Below are positions 1 through 9,600 of a DNA stretch of 22,323 nt, piece after piece. This DNA is from Paramacrobiotus richtersi (Eukaryota > Tardigrada > Eutardigrada > Parachela > Macrobiotidae). Position numbers and translations under genes: made by a program. The stretch is from NCBI GenBank assembly GCA_034698045.1, contig JAQGAU010000965.1, positions 1 through 22,323 on the forward strand, in the 5' to 3' direction. A model generated the notes under the pieces. The model worked only from the letters and a program-made list of their open reading frames with translations. It made no database searches and was not told the origin of the DNA. Numbering within the stretch: the stretch's first letter is position 1; each line of letters opens with the position of its first letter.

Positions 1-148
1 AATGTACGTTTAAATACCACGTACAAACCCTCCATATTGAGTGTGGGATTTCCACTTTCAAAATGGGCACTTAAATTTCGCGTGCTACCACACCATCTTG
101 AGTGTGGGCTTCCCATTTTCAAAATGGACGCCTAAGCACAACGTACAA
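1..148. repeat. Host tandem repeat array, 61-bp unit (left flank)
   Basis: Units start at 20, 81 and 142, an exact 61-bp period. Each has a GTACAA-like start, then CCATMTTGAGTGTGGG, then TTTCAAAATGG. Bases 1-19 match the end of an earlier unit. The third unit is cut after its GTACAA by the element and continues at 22301. This is host DNA, probably a satellite or minisatellite. No gene is seen in it. Confidence 0.85.
143..148. repeat. Left target site duplication, GTACAA
   Basis: GTACAA directly precedes the terminal AG of the element and is repeated exactly at 22301-22306. Six-bp duplications are the known signature of Polinton integration. Confidence 0.95.
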
Positions 149-234
149 AGCAGCAGGGGCATGCCGGATCGAACAAGTTTGTTCATAGCATGGCGCCCCC
201 CCATAGGCGCGGTAGATATAGCATAGGCGACAGG
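149..234 (+). repeat. Left terminal inverted repeat (86 bp)
   Basis: It matches the reverse complement of 22214-22300 base for base, except at a C run: seven C then A here, nine C on the other side. It contains the near-palindrome GAACAAGTTTGTTC (171-184). Similarity fades past 234. In Polintons these ends are the integrase substrate and the presumed site of protein-primed replication initiation. Confidence 0.95.
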
Positions 235-901
235 GATGAAGCGCGGACGACAGCTACTATAAATGAAAATTATTTTTAATTAATTTTATTCGCCGGCGTC
301 ACTTCCACTGAATTCGTTTTTATTGATGGTTCTTCATCCTTCTTCGTTGTCTAAAGTTTGACAATCGTTTTGTTTTGGTAGTTGTTTTATTTAGAGATCA
401 AACTTATTGTACCTGAAAGTTGTTGCGACGGGTGTGAGGCGGTTTATCGGTCTTTGTGCGGAAAATTCACCCTAGTGTAGGATTATCTGGTACGTCTGGG
501 TTCTCGAAACCGAAAACTGATTTTTCTTGTTTATTTCGTTGTCAGTCGTGGTCTTTACGGTGTTGTAGATCTTTGTGGGATATCCCGTCACCTTTCTGCG
601 ATTTTTTTGCCTTTGGCTGATCTTTGTTTATCAATCAGTAAGTAAACTAGAATTACACTTGCAATACTGTTGTTGTGTGATATAGTTCCCTGTGTAGGAA
701 CGTTCTAATTGGTGTACTGGTAACAGGGAAAAAGCTGATACTACTCAGTTTTTCTTTCTAGTCGATCTGTATTTGTTTGTGATTTGAAATGTGTAATGTG
801 AAAGTTTGCGACGTTGAAATATATTACATTGTTTATTCTCTTGTTTTCACGCTGGTACTATGTCGCTATATGTTGTTTGAGTGGTTGTTTGTGTTGCAGA
901 G
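235..901 (+). promoter_or_regulatory. Left leader: TATA box and candidate 5'-UTR intron
   Basis: No convincing coding sequence is seen in this 667-bp stretch. A TATAAA lies at 258-263, just inside the left TIR. A consensus donor GTAAGT (638-643) and an acceptor TTGTGTTGCAG ending at 899, two bases before the first ATG, suggest a 5'-UTR exon plus an intron at about 638-899. That arrangement would make this the promoter and leader of the 7-exon gene that follows. The promoter and intron are inferred from motifs only. Confidence 0.45.
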
Positions 902-3740
902 ATGACTATTTCACCTAAGCGTCAACACGCACCGTCATCAGTTCCCCATGATCCTAATGACTCTATCTCCGGTCCCTCATCTGACGGTAAGAGTCGACAT
1001 GAGACTCCGCCGTCCAGCCCGAGCGGCCTACAAATCGATGAAGCCATCGATGTGGATGGTGTCCTTATGGTTGGGGAAGAAATTTCTACTGCTACGGAAG
1101 TCCTAGATGCCCTGATGGTTGGTGAGGAAACCGTTACGGCAGAGGTGGTCAAAGATTTCCCCATGATCGGGGAAAAGTGCGTCGCTAATGCGGGGGTCGG
1201 GGACATCCGTACCGATGCGAGGGTCGACGGCGTTTCTGTGTCGGGAAAAGAGATCACCACTGCTGCGACGATGGTAGTGGCCTGCATGGATGGGGATCAG
1301 TTCGTGACCGCGCCGAGCTCGGAAGTGGTGCCCAAGGTTGGCAACGACTGTGTTGCTGCTGTGGACTTGGCCTCATCCGCTGCTGACTCTCCAGTTCCGA
1401 CACCTGCCATAAAACAGCAGTCTTACGGCACGGCGAGGAAGACCATTGTCAACCCACGAAAGTCTGCAATGGCGTGCCACGCATCCGCGAATTCGACGAC
1501 ACGGTCCATTACGCCGTTACCCCCTCGAAGATCGGGTAAACATTCTCGCCCTAACCGGCTTGCCCCAGCCTCGCGTACGGCGGTGAAGAAGCGGGCTTGC
1601 AGCGCACGGTCTCCTGCTGTTGCGAAGAAGGGTGCTGGGGATAAAAACCCGTGGCATAATCCATCTTTTGTGGCACCACGGTTCCCACCGCCGCCTTGCC
1701 CCCCGCCGCGTGCATGGTCGATCCCACATTACCCAGGCCGACAACTGCGCAACAGCTCTCGTGCTGTCTCTCTACCACGCCGTTCTCTGGCCTTCAAAGC
1801 GCTGGTTTTACCACAATCTCACGGATTCTGGAAGCCGGCACGATTTATCGGAAGCCCAGGGGCGAGCATAGCCGATAGGCTGGAGGCTGTCGGTGTAAGT
1901 TTTCTTCACAATGATTAACACAATTTTTACCATGATTGTCGTAGTCTGCATTAGAAACATCGTTATAAGTTTCCCCATGTGACCCCCCCATGTGACGGTT
2001 GAATGTATTTTAGTTACACGAATCAATGAGTCGTCCAAAACGTATTCTGGCTGCTGTTGACGCAGTCCTCAAAAGAGAAGCAGACAAGGTTGGTGTTATT
2101 AGGTATTAAATGTACTTCGTTTGACCTTGCTGAACTATTGTTTAGACTCAACCTATCTTGTCAGCTCCGGCAAAGAAGGAGAAGGTACGTATCTGTTTTT
2201 TTTTACCAACTGTTCTGTAACTGGTGATGTTTTTGAGGAAACTTGCCGGAAGCGACTGGAGCGGGGCGCGAAGGTACACTTAGTACCCATCTGCTGTATC
2301 GGTAACTAGCAGCTTTTGATTTGTAGAAAACTGTTGTTGGACAGGGTCGGAAAACCTCAGCGGAAATAAAGGTACATTCTAACTTTGCTAACAAAAATTA
2401 TTGTTATACGTGGCTTGAAAAAAACACAATCCCCATGATGCTGTGGTTGACCATACCCGTGAACCCCCAATGATACCTTCTATGTAATAACAATAATGAT
2501 AATAATAATAATACCACTTTGACAATGTGATGACCATTTGCTTAGTAGCATATAAAATATATTATTTGCAGAAGGACAAGCGCACCAGCAAGCACGGATC
2601 GCTGCGATACTTTTGTCCCTATTGTTTGTTCGGGAAGAAAGGGGATAGCGTGAAGGAGGTCATGAACACCCACCTTCTGGGGAAAAGAGGAAAAGGAGCC
2701 CAGGCCCCTTGCCGTGTGTTTCGGGAGGAGGAGTGGAACCACTATCTTGCCGGCGGGATGCCAAAGAAAGTGCTGCAGTGCACCAAGGGGAAATCTAGTG
2801 GACAGGCCGAGTCGTCGGAGGCCCTTATTAAGCGTGGGGTTGCCGTACAGGCAGCTGATCAAGCGAAGGCTGCGGAACAGGTACAGGTAAGGTTGCCCCG
2901 CTTGCATGATCAGAACTGACTTCCACGCTAAGCACAATACAGAACCCACGTTTCTCATTAATTTCACATTCCGGATTTAAAATGGTTGGTTCTTGGTTGG
3001 GAATTTTTTCAACAATCAGCATAATCCATTTGAGAATAATTGTAAAGTAAGGCCGACTATTACTTACATAACTGACATTGTAGGTTGCTCACCAAACTGG
3101 AGCAGTTGAAGGAGCTCAATCAGTGAGCGTCGCCGATGTTGATCTTGGCGGAACGGAGCCTACTGTGGAAGCGGTAGTGCCAATTGCTGCAAGTTCCACG
3201 CTGGTCGAGGAGGCGATTACAAGTGGCCAGGAAGTCTTCGACCACTCCGCGGAAAAAAGTGCTGGCTGCAGTGGAGCCGATGATATTTGCTATGCGGGCG
3301 ACGGGGGTGATGTTCATGGGGATGTTGTGATGGATGAAGATGTCGAAGAGGATCATGACGGAGACTCCGAAGTGGGCAATGATGGAGATGAAGAGCCGGA
3401 GGCGAGTATCGAGGGAGATGTTGAGATGGATCACGGGGATATCGAGGAGGATGATGATGAAGATTCCGAATTGGGTGCTGCTGATGAGGAAGAGGAACCG
3501 GAGGCAAGTCTTGAGGGGGATGCTGAAGGGGGTCATGGGGATGTCGAGGAGATTGATGATGGTTCCGAGGTGGATGAGGGGGAGGCCGGAACGAGCTCGG
3601 AGGGTAGCGCTCATGGGGAAGCCGTGGCGAATGCTCCCGGGGAGGAACAAGAGGAAGGATTGGGCGGAGTGCCCGGAAGCGGCAAGCGCAAGCGCGACAG
3701 TTCGCTAGACAGGGCTGTGGATTATCTGATGTCTCTCTAA
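902..3740 (+). CDS. Seven-exon acidic, repeat-rich zinc-finger-like protein, unknown function
   Basis: Not recognised as a known family. Exons read 902-1894, 2014-2088, 2146-2184, 2238-2273, 2327-2371, 2572-2886 and 3084-3740. All joins are phase 0 with GT...AG borders, giving about 719 residues. The ATG at 902 was chosen because an acceptor ends at 899. Residues 1-331 are low complexity: degenerate M(V/I)GEE-type repeats, then a basic Ser/Pro/Arg-rich stretch. Exon 6 holds a possible C2HC finger, C411-x2-C414-x15-H430-x12-C443, starting YFCPYC. The last exon is strongly acidic, with HGD(V/I)EE-type repeats, and ends in a basic KRKRDSS patch that could be a nuclear signal. Micro-exons of 36-75 bp are striking. 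A nuclear DNA- or chromatin-binding role is a guess from composition. Confidence 0.6.
2486..2513. repeat. AAT-type microsatellite in an intron
   Basis: A short AAT/ATA-rich simple repeat lies inside the 2372-2571 intron, upstream of the zinc-finger-like exon. Nothing suggests a function. Confidence 0.8.
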
Positions 3741-4168
3741 ACTTACTTCTTGTCTTGGTATCACATTTTGTTTTGTTATGTTCATCCTATATTCTCGTTT
3801 ACTGGTATGGTATTGTTTTGTCCGCTTATTTCTTTCCGTTTCTGAGCGTCGTCTCCGTTTTTTGTTTGGTATGTGTAATGCGCTTGTGTATGAGTGGTGT
3901 TATTGTCGGATCGGGAGACTGTAGATCTTACTTTTGTATTACATTTTGCAGTATTTTTATAAACTCAAGCAACTGCCGAGAAAATTTTGTTATAATTACA
4001 ATTACAAGGAAATTTATGAACACACACAGACATAATGGAGTTTACCCTTGACAGTAGACAAAAAAGTTGCATTGCTAATAAATCAATAAATATCATTACC
4101 TCGTTACGGAAACAAACAACTAGTTCTAGAATAATAACAGTACTACAAGAACAACAAGAATTAACAGC
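3741..4168. other. Convergent intergenic region with polyadenylation signals
   Basis: This 428-bp stretch separates the stop of the plus-strand zinc-finger-like gene from the stop of the minus-strand PC4-like gene. It is AT-rich. AATAAA occurs twice on the plus strand, at 4077-4082 and 4085-4090, and could end the plus-strand transcript. A 98-codon open frame here has no ATG start and looks non-coding. Confidence 0.45.
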
Positions 4169-5268
4169 TCAAATCAACTTGACAAACATGGCACGCAACT
4201 CAACTTGATTTGCTGCCAAATACCCCTTAACATCCAACGCAACAACCTGCCCCATGTCCACTTTATCAGCATCCAGCAGGAATGCTTCCACAAAACGACG
4301 ATCCAGTAGAACCTTTTCCGCCTTTGACCATTCCTCGTCGCTGGCTTCCGATGAGCTCCGCCCTCCCACGTCTTCCCGAATACGGCTGATGATTTCAACC
4401 ATCTCCTCAGCAACTGCCTAAAGAAGCAATCATGGTGATGTGACATGGATTTAAACTCAATGAAGTGTTTGTTCTTTTACCTTGTGACAACCAAATAATA
4501 TGCAATTGTTTTTTCTGGATTAAGTCGCTCTGATGACAATGAGAAAACTACAATCAAAACTCGGCTTACCTGCTTCAGCAAACCAAAGGTCAGGCCGTCC
4601 TTGGGGCTCATGGGGACCTTGTGGGCTTCGTCAACGCTGATGATGTCTTTCATTAGGGTCATGTCCATGGTGAGCTCTTTCAGGGCATCGTAAGTCTTTT
4701 TACCAAAGGAAATCCCAAGCTTTGTCGGCATCAGGTCATTGTTGCTGCGAACGAAGAATCGACGAATGGTGGCAACGTTGGCGCGGTTATATCTACTCCA
4801 GCCAAAGTACAGTCCATTGTCTAGGGCATACAGCGGGGAAAGCTAGCCGTTGTCGCAAAACTCGGTGACTTCGAACATGCAGAGGTCGGTTTTCCCTGTG
4901 AGAAGTAGTCCAGCCAGTCGCATGTACCCAGCCTTGCTGATAGTCACGGTCTTTGCCAATGTCTGGGTGAAAGATCCATCGCTCTGCTTGATCCATTCAC
5001 CGGCAACAACCACGGTGGAAGAATTCTGCCAGGTAACATACGCATACTTATCGAATCCAATCTTGTAAACCGAGTGGCCGTCATGGAGAAAGGTGAACCG
5101 CGGGTGTTTCGGTGGCTCTTCTTCCTCCTTGATCTTCTTGGCCAGATTCAGCTTGACCTCGTCCAGGACCCGTTTCTTGTTGACAATCTTTCGGACGGTC
5201 TTGACTGGCGTTGCGGGTGGAGCCTTCGGCGCAGGCTGGGTTGACACAAAGTCGGGAATAAACTCCAT
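4169..5268 (-). pseudogene. Protein with two PC4-like ssDNA-binding domains, interrupted by one TAG
   Basis: Two exons, 5268-4570 and 4417-4169 (donor CAG|GTAAGC, acceptor TTTAG|GCA, phase 0), would give 315 codons. The start is the first ATG in frame. Residues about 66-122 and 153-200 each follow the PC4/p15 coactivator pattern: aromatic beta strands, a Lys/Thr-x-Gly/Thr-Ile-Ser turn, then an amphipathic helix (for example LGISFGKKTYDALKEL). Residues 20-52 are basic then acidic. The first domain is followed by an in-frame TAG at 4843-4845 (codon 142). The same frame stays open beyond it, so a single nonsense change splits the gene. PC4 proteins bind single-stranded DNA and modulate transcription or replication. 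The assignment rests on motif pattern, not on alignment. It may still make the first-domain fragment. Confidence 0.6.
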
Positions 5269-5508
5269 GATAACAAAAGTATTACAAAGTACAAGGTAAA
5301 CACAAGATCTATTCAATATAAACTTGGGACTAACGCAAAAAACACTCAATCGAAGCTGTGCTGTGGACGACTGGTATACGATGCCGGCCTTAAATACACT
5401 TGGACGCCGTCATCTGTTCACAGTGCGTTTCCATTTGCGCTGTACCTCTGCGATGCAATTCTGCGCTGCATTTTTCCGTTGCCGTCTTGCCTTGGCCGAA
5501 TTTTCACC
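5269..5508. promoter_or_regulatory. Divergent promoter region
   Basis: This 240-bp region separates the minus-strand PC4-like start (5268) from the plus-strand ATG at 5509. It must hold promoters for both. No unambiguous TATA box is seen; TTAAATACAC near 5391 is a weak plus-strand candidate. Confidence 0.4.
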
Positions 5509-6048
5509 ATGACAGTATTTAAAGTAGTCATGGTTAGCATCACCACACTCAGTTTTAAAATGCCGCTACGGTGCATTCTTGAGGCTGACTGGTTTGTTAT
5601 CAATAAGGAGAGATATATCAAGCAATTAGCGTTTTTTTGCATTGATAACACGGAAACGGGTGTTTTTACGTTCACTCTTCCTAGAGCAGCCAGTCAGCAC
5701 TCGAAGGACCTTGAACGACAGGCAAAGCACTCCCATGGCCTGATTTGGAAGACCCAAGGAGACTACCGTCACAACCAGGTTACGTGTGCCTTCGAGCAAA
5801 TATTTCAGCTTGTTGGCCGACCCTCGGACATTGCGTTTTATGCCAAAGGTTTAGAAAAGTGCCGACTGCTCGAGCGGTATGTGCCGGAAGTGACCAACCT
5901 TGAAGACCAAATCTGTCCCACCTTCCACCAGCTGTCACGCTTTCCACAAACGACTCTACGCAAAGCCATCGTTTTTGGATTGTGGCTATACAAGAATGGT
6001 TCGGATAACCAACATTGTAGCCACTGCAAAGCTGAACTGCCCCCTTGA
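5509..6048 (+). CDS. Conserved-looking protein, unknown; possible nuclease-like fold, C-terminal Cys/His motif
   Basis: This 179-residue open frame starts at the first ATG, in a good context (TCACCATGA). I do not recognise it with confidence. It is rich in ordered, non-repetitive segments such as ILEADWFVINKERYIKQLAF, FYAKGLEKCRLLERYVPE and NLEDQICPTFHQL. The alternation of hydrophobic strands with conserved-type K-G-x-E-K and N-L-E-D blocks recalls RNase-H-fold/DEDD exonuclease-like proteins seen in invertebrate mobile elements; this is a weak impression. The end carries HCSHCKAELPP, a possible zinc site. The last 53 bases overlap the start of the TBP-like frame in a different reading frame, so the two are probably expressed from one locus. 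Confidence 0.55.
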   Translation: MTVFKVVMVSITTLSFKMPLRCILEADWFVINKERYIKQLAFFCIDNTETGVFTFTLPRAASQHSKDLERQAKHSHGLIWKTQGDYRHNQVTCAFEQIFQLVGRPSDIAFYAKGLEKCRLLERYVPEVTNLEDQICPTFHQLSRFPQTTLRKAIVFGLWLYKNGSDNQHCSHCKAELPP

Positions 6049-6514
6049 TTTGTTTGACATTGAAGGCCGACTGGGAATGGCGCAGTACTTACCACATTCT
6101 TTCTCTGGCTTATTGCTGCGAAGACTCCAACCTTTCAAAGCCCATTGTCAACCGTACAGGAATGGTAAAATAACAGTTAACGGTGGAAAGACACCAGACG
6201 AATCGCTGGACGTCTTGAACTATTTTGTAAAACGCCTAATGTTTCTGGGATATCAGTGTAGCATTTCAGATTACAAAATTGTTAACATTGTAGGAACGTT
6301 TGATTTTGAGCAGCATTTTGACCTTAACCTAGTAAGTGACGTAATGAAGCAGCCATATTTTCCAGACCGATTTCTAGGACTGGCTATTAAACTACCAATG
6401 TGTACTGTAGTCCTTTTCAGCAGTGGAAAATGTAATTTCCTGGGTGTAAAATCTGAAGTGGACTTACACTATGCAATGTTGGAACTTATTTTCAAACTTC
6501 CAATAAAGTGTTGA
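5996..6514 (+). CDS. TATA-binding-protein-like protein (two-repeat saddle)
   Basis: These 172 residues fit the length of the TBP core (about 180). Two direct repeats are visible. Residues 3-88 open TNIVATAKLNCPLDL and include SFSGLLLRR and NGKITVNGGK. Residues 94-167 open KIVNIVGTFDFEQHFDL and include FPDRFLGLAIK and VVLFSSGK. These are the TBP repeat signatures: NIVAT/NIVG strand, Y-x-P-x-x-F, and F-S-S-G-K. Three of the four positions of the DNA-kinking Phe pairs are Phe (F36, F126, F141); the fourth is Tyr (Y54). The start is the first in-frame ATG, directly before the first repeat. AATAAA at 6502-6507 overlaps the 3' end. A role in element transcription is inferred. Homology was judged by eye and needs an HMM or structure check. 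Confidence 0.8.
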   Translation: MVRITNIVATAKLNCPLDLFDIEGRLGMAQYLPHSFSGLLLRRLQPFKAHCQPYRNGKITVNGGKTPDESLDVLNYFVKRLMFLGYQCSISDYKIVNIVGTFDFEQHFDLNLVSDVMKQPYFPDRFLGLAIKLPMCTVVLFSSGKCNFLGVKSEVDLHYAMLELIFKLPIKC

Positions 6515-6608
6515 CTTTATCTTTGTGTAACTTCCGTGACACAAGTATCCTTAGTCACATTTCATGGGGTTCAATTTTGCAAAAATCAAGCCACAAAAAC
6601 AGTAATAT

Positions 6609-9600
6609 CTACTTCAGCTTATATCCGTATGGTAATGTATTCCAAAAAGAATCGACAATTCGACGCTTATCATAAGTTAAACGCAGCTGTTTGGATGTCT
6701 CTACATCCTTAAGCAACAACGACTTCTTAACACGCTGAATTGAGTTTGGATACGGTACATTCACAGCATCAATTCGCTTCTCTAAAATATCGAGCATGCT
6801 GTTGTAATTCAGAGTTTCGCCACTTAAGCCGTTCAGAGTGAACCCTTTGACACGCACAGTGCACTTTCCGTCGTTTGTCTTATATGCGTAGGTCTTTGCC
6901 CCAATGCTCACGAACTCTGTGATGAACTGACCGGGTTCCAGTTCGTCCGTTAGGTCGCCCAAAAACTTTCCAGTCTCAGGCTTCGGTTGGTAAGGGTGAT
7001 CGACAAAAATGATAGAATCTGAAATCACGCTCATCAGCATGCAGAGCAGTTAAGCATTCACTTCATCACCATGATTACCTGTGTCAAAGTACAGTAGGCG
7101 ATCCTGCACCTGTTCCATGTACTTGTACAAATGTAGTCGTGCCCAACATGTCGTGAACCTGTACATGATACGAACACTGGACATTAGCCAAATCATATTT
7201 TGCAACGGTGAAAGTCTTACGCTGCCAACACAACATTTGTGTGAGGGTTCTGGTCCACAAATCCTTGCTCCTTTGTGTAGGTAATCTGAATTACCTCGTC
7301 TCCAAATAAATCCCATGAGTGCACATGATGTTCACCCGATAGCAGCATCTGGTAAAACACCTTTGGATCCATTATGTACATAGTGTTCGGTTTGTTGTCC
7401 TGCATCCCCAGCCTACCCCAGAAACTGAAAGAAAAATTCATCTTATATTATTATCACCATGACAGTCGAATAGAATACCCACCTGTTCAAACACAGTTTT
7501 GCTAGCGCTCGCATCCCGCAATTCTTTTCGATCTTCTGCCTCTCTAGCAGAACACCTTCTCTGGCCTCGAACTCATTGATAAAGGCTAGTTTTTGGTCCT
7601 CGGTGGTCACGTCGCTAGGCCATCCGCTCGCTTCGGTTTTTATTTTTAAGAATTGATCTATATACTTTGCGAACAGTCGATCCTCCTGCTGCTCAAAGTG
7701 CCAGACCTCCAAGATGTCAATGATTAAGTATCCATGATCAATTGCTGCCATGAGCTCAGGGGTACCTAGAAGCAATGTATTGTCAAGGGTGTTCTATGGG
7801 GACAATGTTTAGAAAACTTACACCAAGTCCCAGTTAAGCTGCGCTGTTCATCACTGTGAGTGCACGCCGAATTGTGCTGGGCATCCACACAAAGACGACA
7901 CAAGGGGAAAGTAAGTTTACCATTACTTCGGTACGGTAGAACCGGTAAGTACAGGTCTCCTGGAGGCAGAACTGTGCAACAGACTAGTCCGAAGTAGTTT
8001 GACAGATCATCAAAGTCTTTCGTGATGATACTGGGGTGGCCAACCGGGTAGCGTTTGGTTTTGTTGACGTAGGGATATTCACTGCAGACATCAAAGTAGC
8101 GTATTTTCTCATCTCCAGTAACGGTATGCAGCAGTTTCGTGGCGTTAACTCTTCCCCCATAAAAAGCGTCACGGGGACGCAGCGGTTGGAAAACTGTCGT
8201 TTCATTGATAAAGTCAGCAAAGTGCGGCACCTCCTTTACGACCTGGTCGAATTCGTGCTCCCAAATGACCAGAAGATCATGACCCATCCCCCTGATACGC
8301 GTGTCACGATGTACCGTCTCGGCGTAGATCTTCTCCATGGTCAGGTTCCGAAACGGGTGTATAGTATCCGCAGCCGTACACTCAGGGCACCCATGAAACC
8401 AACACCCATGGAACTCATATATTTTACCAGTCTCCACGCAGTATCCGTCAACAAAGTATGCACCCACTTTAAACTCATACCCCGAAGACCGTGTGCGGAT
8501 CTGGCAGTTATCCTCAATTTCCATCCAGCGCATCCACTTCAGGGCCTTTGCGGATTGGTTTCTGTTCAGATTGTATCCCTGTATCCCTGTATCCCTGTGG
8601 CGGAATAAGACCAATCTGATCGGCTTGAAGAAGACGGGTTCGCCAGTACAAGTTACATAGACCAGCAATTGTGATCGCTGAGACGAAAGGACATAGTCCA
8701 CCACTGATTTCCAGGAATAGCGATCGAAACTGCATGCAGCATTTACGAAAGACGGTCACATCATTGCGACAATACTGGACAAATTCTTGACGGAAGTCAA
8801 AAGTGTTCTCCTTCGACTCCACTTCTTGAGCGTACCATTCGGAAAAAGCTAAACGGTCAGCTGGTTTCATCGAGCGATATCCATAGTCTTCCATGGGAGG
8901 AAATTCTAGTATTCGGTCCCAGTTTTCAGGTCGATTGAAACGATGTGGAAAAGAGCCTTTCGATGCATCCTCAATGCCGAAGGTCGCCGGCCAGCTGGAA
9001 AGACTCTGGGGGTTGTAGTTGATGCTATCTCGGAACCGGATATTCCAGTTGGGGACGTCCAGTTGCAAAATTTTTCCGCCGTTCATTATCACCTTGGGCA
9101 TGATACCATTCCTTAGGAGCCAGTTCAGGATGAAATACCCGTCGAACGCCTATCATACAAAGTTGCTATCTACGTAAATTAGAAGAACGAGTTGTATCTG
9201 TGTACCTTAAAATTGTGTGCAATTATATAGTGATCGCGGTGGTTATCGTTGAACAAGAATGTGCATAGCTGGTCAGTCACATCGCACACAGGTTCACCAT
9301 CATGGGGAAATATCCATTCTTGCCCCTCGTCATTCTGAACAACCTGAAAACTTTACATTTTACCCATGACTAAACTTACACCTAGCAAATCTCATTTTTG
9401 TTTAATTTTTCTCGATGCACTGACCAAGTCAATATTTTACCACGAAAACGCTCTATCACTCTAGCAACTGCTTTGCACTGAATAAGATTGCTTACCGCAA
9501 GATTCGGACGAAGAACACCATCATCACCGACGATGTTTCGAAATCAAAAAACAGAAACTGGGCGTCCTCGCACTTTTGCTGTTGGAAAGGCATCACCGGT

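Noticed and set aside
41-226. 61-codon open frame across the left junction
   Set aside because: It runs from the host tandem repeat into the TIR, has no domain, and is a by-product of the repeats.
922-1287. Antisense ORF in the first gene
   Set aside because: A shadow of the repetitive coding frame on the other strand; no domain and no promoter.
3217-3507. Pro/His-rich antisense ORF
   Set aside because: Created by the acidic GAT/GAG repeat read backwards.
3755-4051. 98-codon hydrophobic plus-strand frame
   Set aside because: No ATG start, AT-rich, lies in the 3' region of the preceding gene and near polyadenylation signals.
8036-8608. 190-codon plus-strand ORF inside PolB
   Set aside because: Antisense to polymerase sequence with clear family motifs; no domain of its own.
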